Of a stretch of 64,000 nucleotides of DNA, positions 59,332 through 64,000 are shown one piece after another. Each line of letters opens with the position of its first letter. The first letter of the stretch is position 1. Source of the stretch: Scytalidium lignicola (taxonomy: Eukaryota > Ascomycota > Leotiomycetes); contig NCSJ02000224.1 in assembly GCA_002812745.2 (NCBI GenBank), positions 1 to 64,000 on the forward strand. Reading direction: 5' to 3'. Made by a program: the position numbers and the translations under genes. The notes under the pieces were generated by a model. It worked only from the letters and a program-made list of their open reading frames with translations. It was not told where the DNA came from and searched no databases.

Positions 59332-60268
59332 GTATGGATAGTATTCATTAAAGAGATCATCGAAATTTGATTCGATAAGACATTCACCATAATCATCTGA
59401 ACGGTTTATGTAAGAGGTGATGATTCCCTGATCTTCTGCATTCTTAGTGTTTTCCAGGGAGTAAGTCAGGGTCTCCTTACGTTGGTTGTCCTCGGAACTG
59501 CCGTCCTACATATCGCCAGGTGCGAAAGACTCTCCGTTGTGTTCAATTTCCAATGTCTTCTGATATTCTTGTATCTTTGATTTTGCGGCCACTTCGGTGA
59601 TGGGATATCCTTTTGTCTGGTCGAGCAACATTTCGGCTTTTGAAGAGGTGCAAAGGCTCAGGGATAATGAATCAAACACGTTTGGGAGTGATCCTGAGTA
59701 TCCAAGGGCACAGCAAACTATTTCATACCTATGTTGTCTTTGTAAGCAAATTGTGATCGCTCCCTGGTTTCCGAAACCTACTTCACATAGCCCTTAACCA
59801 CAACAATCACAGTCTCCACCACACAAGGGAGCCTCGTGGATTCCGCCAGATCTTTCCAGTATACTTCGGAGCAAAGAGCTGAGACGAATTCGCCAACACC
59901 GGCAGGAAAAACGGGCTGAAACAAATCTCGCAACGGTCTCTCGCTCCCGCTTTCAACTGTTTAGACATCTCAGCAGATTGCTTAGTTACAAGTGCTATAG
60001 CATACCTAAAATAAGATAAAGCATCAACTCTCTGCCTTTCCAGCCGGCCAGATTTGCCTCTGTCCAACACCAGAAGCGGGCAAGGTTACGACACCGTCCT
60101 AGCCAATCTTTCCCTCCTTGAACAAATGGGTCCATCCATACATTGACCTCCTGCCGTTAATGATGCACTCTAATAGATTGACAATTTCACTTACCTGGTC
60201 ATCATCTGCCTCACCAACTACCATTGCCACCTCAATTAAAGCGTATGCAATCAATCGTGAGAGAAATT
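59332..60268. other. Region with unassigned short frames
   Basis: No supported gene. Minus-strand stretches near 60000-60115 (GGKDWLGRCRNLARFWCW) and 59807-60000 are mildly protein-like and may belong to the dead gene at 60269-61040. Confidence 0.3.
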
Positions 60269-61040
60269 TTATTTATTGAGATGTTTCAGGTGGATTCTTG
60301 GGAGTATTTGCATTCGCAAGAATCTTGGCAGCCTTTGCAAGAATGGGAGGCATTCCCTCACTATTCTTTGGTGTCGATAGCTGGTTGTCTTCGAAAGGAT
60401 TTCTTGCAAGTTCTTAGGGGTTAAATTATATTTCTGAATTTTCATCCGCCACTCAAATGCCTTTGGCACAGGATTAATAATTAACTCGAGACGTTGCTTT
60501 ATATCTTGCACCTTCTTCAGGTCAAGCAGAGCACGAGGAACCAACTTAGCTGTAAGGATATAAGGATCCCAGCAACTCATCTGTGAAGAGCTACTCTTTG
60601 AGTCTTTTAACCTGGGAACTCTGTCATACATCAACTCGCCTTTGCTAATCGCTGAACGATACCCCCGTTGAACGATTTCGATGGAAATATTTCCATTCCA
60701 AGACTTGAATTTAAGAGTATTTGTGCTTGGGACCTTCTTGTGATTATGGGTGAGTTTCTGTCGCTTTTGGGATCACTTTGGAATATTGTTAACCGAGGGC
60801 GTTAGGAGATTCGAAATGGCTTCACGGTCCAATCCTTCGGAAACCTCTACTCTGTAAAACAGTCAGTTTTTTATTTTTGAGAATACCTCAATAACTTACT
60901 CTGTTTTCCAAAAATTTGAATTTGTACCCAGCATCTTTGAAGAGGTAATTGTCATATATCTGTTGAGCTTCAGCGATAATTAATTGCTTCGAATACGATA
61001 TTTTCTTCACCGATGCATTATCGGCAACTGAACAGCCTAT
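60269..61040 (-). pseudogene. Unidentified gene remnant
   Basis: On the minus strand an exon ending near 60900 reads ISYSKQLIIAEAQQIYDNYL and KDAGYKFKFLENR, then a canonical intron (GTAAGT..ACAG, about 60852-60899). It is followed by VEVSEGLDREAISNLL, a TGA near 60771, and a long open part: KLTHNHKKVPSTNTLKFKSW, IVQRGYRSAISKGELMYDRV and LVPRALLDLKKVQDIKQRLE. The splice is one base out of phase and one stop intervenes, so it is probably dead. It is rich in Lys, with no membrane segment. I cannot name the family. Confidence 0.4.
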
Positions 61041-61102
61041 GTTATATTCATGATAGGTGAAACTACAACACTGGCGAAACGGTTTAAAAGAAGACTAATG
61101 CA

Positions 61103-61345
61103 CTGGATAATATCCTAATGGCAACTCAGTCCTCCTCTGTAACACTTGAGAACTGCTTGCCTGCAATGGACTACCTTCTTGGGTTATTTGAGGAAGCTAA
61201 GATCAGGTATAGAGATAATCCATTATGGCGTGTAGGGTTAATTTAGTATGGTCGAAGCTGGATAAATACTACACCAAAACCAACGACTTTGCAGCCTTTA
61301 TAGCAGCTCTTGTTCTGGACCCCTGTATGAAATGGGAGTATATAA
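61103..61345 (+). pseudogene. hAT transposase fragment
   Basis: The stretch reads ENCLPAMDYLLGLFEEAKI, then RYRDNPLWR, and after a one-base shift VWSKLDKYYTKTNDFAAF and ALVLDPCMKWEYI. This is the conserved middle-to-late region of fungal hAT transposases, ahead of the dimerisation domain. Nothing recognisable remains on either side. Confidence 0.7.
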
Positions 61346-61864
61346 CCTCAACCTGCTGCTATCAACGCCAATGTTCATCTGCATAGGTCTGAACCACGGT
61401 GCACACCCAAGAGAAGCCAGTGTTAGTTTTTACACGCTACGTTCTCCAGCTTCCTTTACTCAGCTGGTGGCATACAGCTTGACGTACCCTCAAACCCCAC
61501 TGTGTTCAGCAAGCCACCGGACGCCTTGGCCGGGCCATACGAAGATATTCGCATCCATCCAGAAGCACAATCTCAACTGGACTACGAGGGCGAGCCGTCA
61601 TCATAGTTGGGGTATGAAATTAATATGATAGAAGTCTGTCAATAAGGAAGATGCGATTCTTGATCTTTCTACACTGATTGACCTCCCATTCTAGAAAGAC
61701 GTGCAGAAAATATGTATCCCTAAATCATTCAATTAGCAGGAAAGTCTATATGTACCAATGTAGTAAAGCTAAAGATAGGCATTCGCTCTACCACGAGCGA
61801 GAAAACCAGCATTAGAGGGTGATTGCATCTTCCACGGTCCCCAACCATAGCGTCCTCAAGCATT
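61346..61864. other. Intergenic, no gene seen
   Basis: No supported gene. The plus-strand frame 61332-61628 has no recognisable family features. Confidence 0.4.
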
Positions 61865-62742
61865 TTATAACGTCCACTTCATATAGTCTAGAAAGTAAGT
61901 ATCGTGAATCCTCCCAGCATATTCGAGGATGACAGGGAATTCCTTGACCAGTTTTTGAGATTCCGAAGCTCTGTGTGGCAGTCAGCACAAAATTTCCGCT
62001 ACATATCTACAATAAACTCACGTGGTACAAATAAGCACAGAAACGATGAATCCAAACAAAGTCGCATCCGCCTCTGTAGGCTCGTCGCCACCGAAAACCC
62101 AAAGAGGCCGATCGCTCGCCGTCCTCGCTTTATTAGACACCAACAAGCCATTGACGCTCTCCCAGATCTCGCGTCGGAAGGCTCTGAGCTCATCAGCCGT
62201 ATAGCGGCCGGTGCCTTGTCCATGGAGCGTCCTGACCGAGCCGCGATAGATTAAGCTGCCAATTAACACTCGTATGGGCCAAGACAATGCCGAAAGGATA
62301 TGGTCTCGCATGGTGTAATAATTCAGCACCCATCGCTCCCAGGTCTAAACCGTGTTAGCAAATCTTCACCAGTAACTCGCCAGAAAGTTAAACGAACGTG
62401 GTAGAAATAAAGCTTGTCCTCCAACAACGCACGGAGAGCAAGATCCGTGGCTTTTGCAGCAGGCGAAAGGTTGGCGTTGAGATCTGGGAGTCTACCCAAC
62501 TCGACTAATTGTTTGATAATGAGAGTAGAATCACTGAGGGTCCCTTCGCTACACTCGAGATAAGGAATTTTCCCTTTTGGAGCTGTGCGAGCTGAGCCGC
62601 ATTCCGTGATGTAGGAGACGCCTGCGAAACGAAGTCGGGCTTCGAGTTTGATGACGAATGGTGACCAGACGTGCTTTCCTGGATCTAGCCAGCCTCGATA
62701 GAGGACTAATGTGGCTTTATCCTCTGATTTAGTTGCTGACAT
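61865..62742 (-). CDS. Glutathione-S-transferase-like protein of the Fax/metaxin type
   Basis: Three exons: 62742-62398, 62344-62022 and 61970-61865. The protein starts MSATKSEDKATLVLYRGWLD and continues HVWSPFVIKLEARLRFAG and GSARTAPKGKIPYLE, the thioredoxin-like N-terminal half of Fax (failed-axon-connections) GST-like proteins. Splicing joins LYFYH to TWERWVLNYYTMRDHIL. SLIYRGSVRTLHGQGTGRYT and GDEPTEADATLFGFI are the GST C-terminal family motifs, and the end is VILEYAGRIHDTYFLDY. The first intron uses GTTCGT, an unusual donor, and is the weakest part of the model. Without it the frame stops after 10 more codons. An upstream ATG at 62784 adds 14 residues. Such proteins are thought to take part in detoxification or redox processes. 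Confidence 0.85.
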
Positions 62743-63757
62743 TGTTCTCGCCTTGTGAACAATTGGGTGATGTTCACGCGACAATTAAAGATGTGATGTT
62801 GCAGAATGTTAACAGTTGAAAGGGACCGATGATAGAGCAAGAGTACAGCAGGTTTTGGGACGAAGGTCGTAACTTTTCGACCCTTTATATTTGGCACAGC
62901 CAGACAACGGTCGACGCTGAGCTGCGCTACCGGAATTTTGGCTAGTCTGAAACGTGCATTCGTTTCGGTATGGCAAAAAAAGTGTGCCGTGGTCTGGAAG
63001 ATAGATGATGGATTCTCCAATGTCATGCGACGTAAATGTCATCGCCAAGTCTTCGCCATTACACTCACCACCTAGCAAATGTGATAGATGCTTTCAGAAA
63101 ATAGGAGTGCGCGTGGTGCCAATTTCGACGCCTGCCCCAGGAAAACCATATACGCGTAGAATACGCGCTCTCTAATGACGTATCCGACCGAGGGGATATT
63201 TTCGGATTTATTGTACTGTGCTTTACATGAATAATCCGTGATATGAGATATGTAATCTAATTATGTATAATATTATCAAATTTTTCAAGTGATTTAACGT
63301 TGCTTTTTTGAGTGAATTGACTAGTAAAGTAGGGCAACAAAGATTGCGTATTTTTAAATATTTGAAATTAAAATACACAAGAAAATAATNAAAAATATCT
63401 CCTCTTTTCGTAACACATAATTCCCTTTTCTATTGTTTGATTAGACTTACCTGAAATTAATTAACTGACGCCAGTATAGATTTATTTGCTATCAAAGTTG
63501 TCATGTTAAGGCCCTTTGCAAAATCCCGGGTTGTTATGAAACTCCAAAAGAGGCAAATTTAAGGCTCGTGGGGTCCCTACTGTCAAAAGTCGAGGGGCAA
63601 TTTTGCACCCCCTACCCCAGGAGGAGGAAGAAGGTTGCATCACCCAAATAGGAAAACAACCGCGAAGTGGCTGTAACAACTACTTGGGTTGAATAGTTTC
63701 AGCCACCTGTAGTATGACCGTAACGCGTACGTAAAAGGAGGTGTTTGTCCACTGTAG
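62743..63757. other. Intergenic region
   Basis: No supported gene. AT-rich from about 63220 to 63480, with an N in an A-run at 63390. Confidence 0.4.
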
Positions 63758-64000
63758 CTAGAAGTTGATGGAGTAGTTCAATTCAATTGTTTTGTATGCA
63801 TGAAGCTTGCGTTGCTTTTGGTAAGCGTCATCGAGTGCATCCTCCAAGTTCTTCTTTACACTTTTTGGTTGCTGGATCATCTCGACAATGATCATCTTAT
63901 CTCGGCATAGGCCACCTCAATCCCAAATTCTTCGGTGGACCCGCTATGGTGCGCCCATAGATTTAGAGGCTTGCATTCGCCTTTGTCTTATATTGTTTTT
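63758..64000 (-). CDS. 3' end of an unidentified gene running off the window
   Basis: From the right edge the minus strand reads GECKPLNLWAHHSGSTEEFG and IEVAYAEI, then, one base out of frame near 63904, KMIIVEMIQQPKSVKKNLED and ALDDAYQKQRKLHAYKTIEL, ending NYSINF with a stop at 63758-63760. Coding character is good on both sides of the shift. The break may be a sequence error or an early sign of decay. The family cannot be told from this C terminus. Confidence 0.5.

Overview
The window is nuclear DNA of a filamentous ascomycete (Pezizomycotina). The genes carry short GT..AG introns of about 50-75 bases, and the families are typical of these fungi: a CFEM/PTH11-type receptor, a HET-domain fragment, DUF1996, DUF3112, a FluG/DUF3435 remnant and a Zn2Cys6 regulator. 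A leotiomycete is a reasonable guess but is inference only. Gene-bearing stretches of normal composition alternate with very AT-rich deserts full of dead repeats. Most stop codons in the dead copies look like C-to-T changes at CpA (CAA/CAG to TAA/TAG), the signature of repeat-induced point mutation (RIP).

Layout. 1-8.4 kb: a broken secreted DUF1996 gene, a short-chain dehydrogenase, two small inverted-repeat elements (3966-4470 and 4691-4965), a DUF3112 membrane protein and a cupin. 11-13 kb: an intact five-exon MFS transporter. 13.75-18.7 kb: a GPI-anchored mucin-like adhesin of about 1,620 residues. 20.6-21.4 kb: the 5' end of a carboxylesterase cut off next to an LTR-like repeat. 22.7-25.0 kb: a complete but RIP-killed pogo/Fot1 transposon with 152-bp terminal repeats. 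25.4-28.9 kb: a decayed gene with paired CxxC modules, a hairpin cluster and an AT desert. 29.0-30.2 kb: HET and ABC-transporter fragments. 30.2-33.7 kb: a divergent pair, a C2HC plus Zn2Cys6 regulator and an NAD(P)-dependent reductase. 34.0-49.8 kb: a DUF3435 remnant, minisatellites in graded RIP decay, an unidentified dead gene, and a minus-strand LTR retroelement. 50.2-57.1 kb: a RIP-killed CSC1/DUF221 channel, then a CFEM-PTH11 receptor pseudogene split by a Ginger-like integrase transposon (53930-56170, 4-bp target duplication CATA). 57.4-64 kb: unidentified fragments, a small two-exon gene, a hAT relic, an intact Fax-type glutathione-transferase-like gene and the 3' end of a gene running off the window.

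The genes I judge functional are the 2.96-kb dehydrogenase, the DUF3112 protein, the cupin, the MFS transporter, the adhesin, the regulator/reductase pair and the GST-like gene. They do not form an obvious pathway; only the regulator/reductase pair has an arrangement suggesting a functional link. The single Ns sit mostly beside A/T homopolymers, and two of them are spurious extra bases that break reading frames, so single-base frameshifts should be treated with care.
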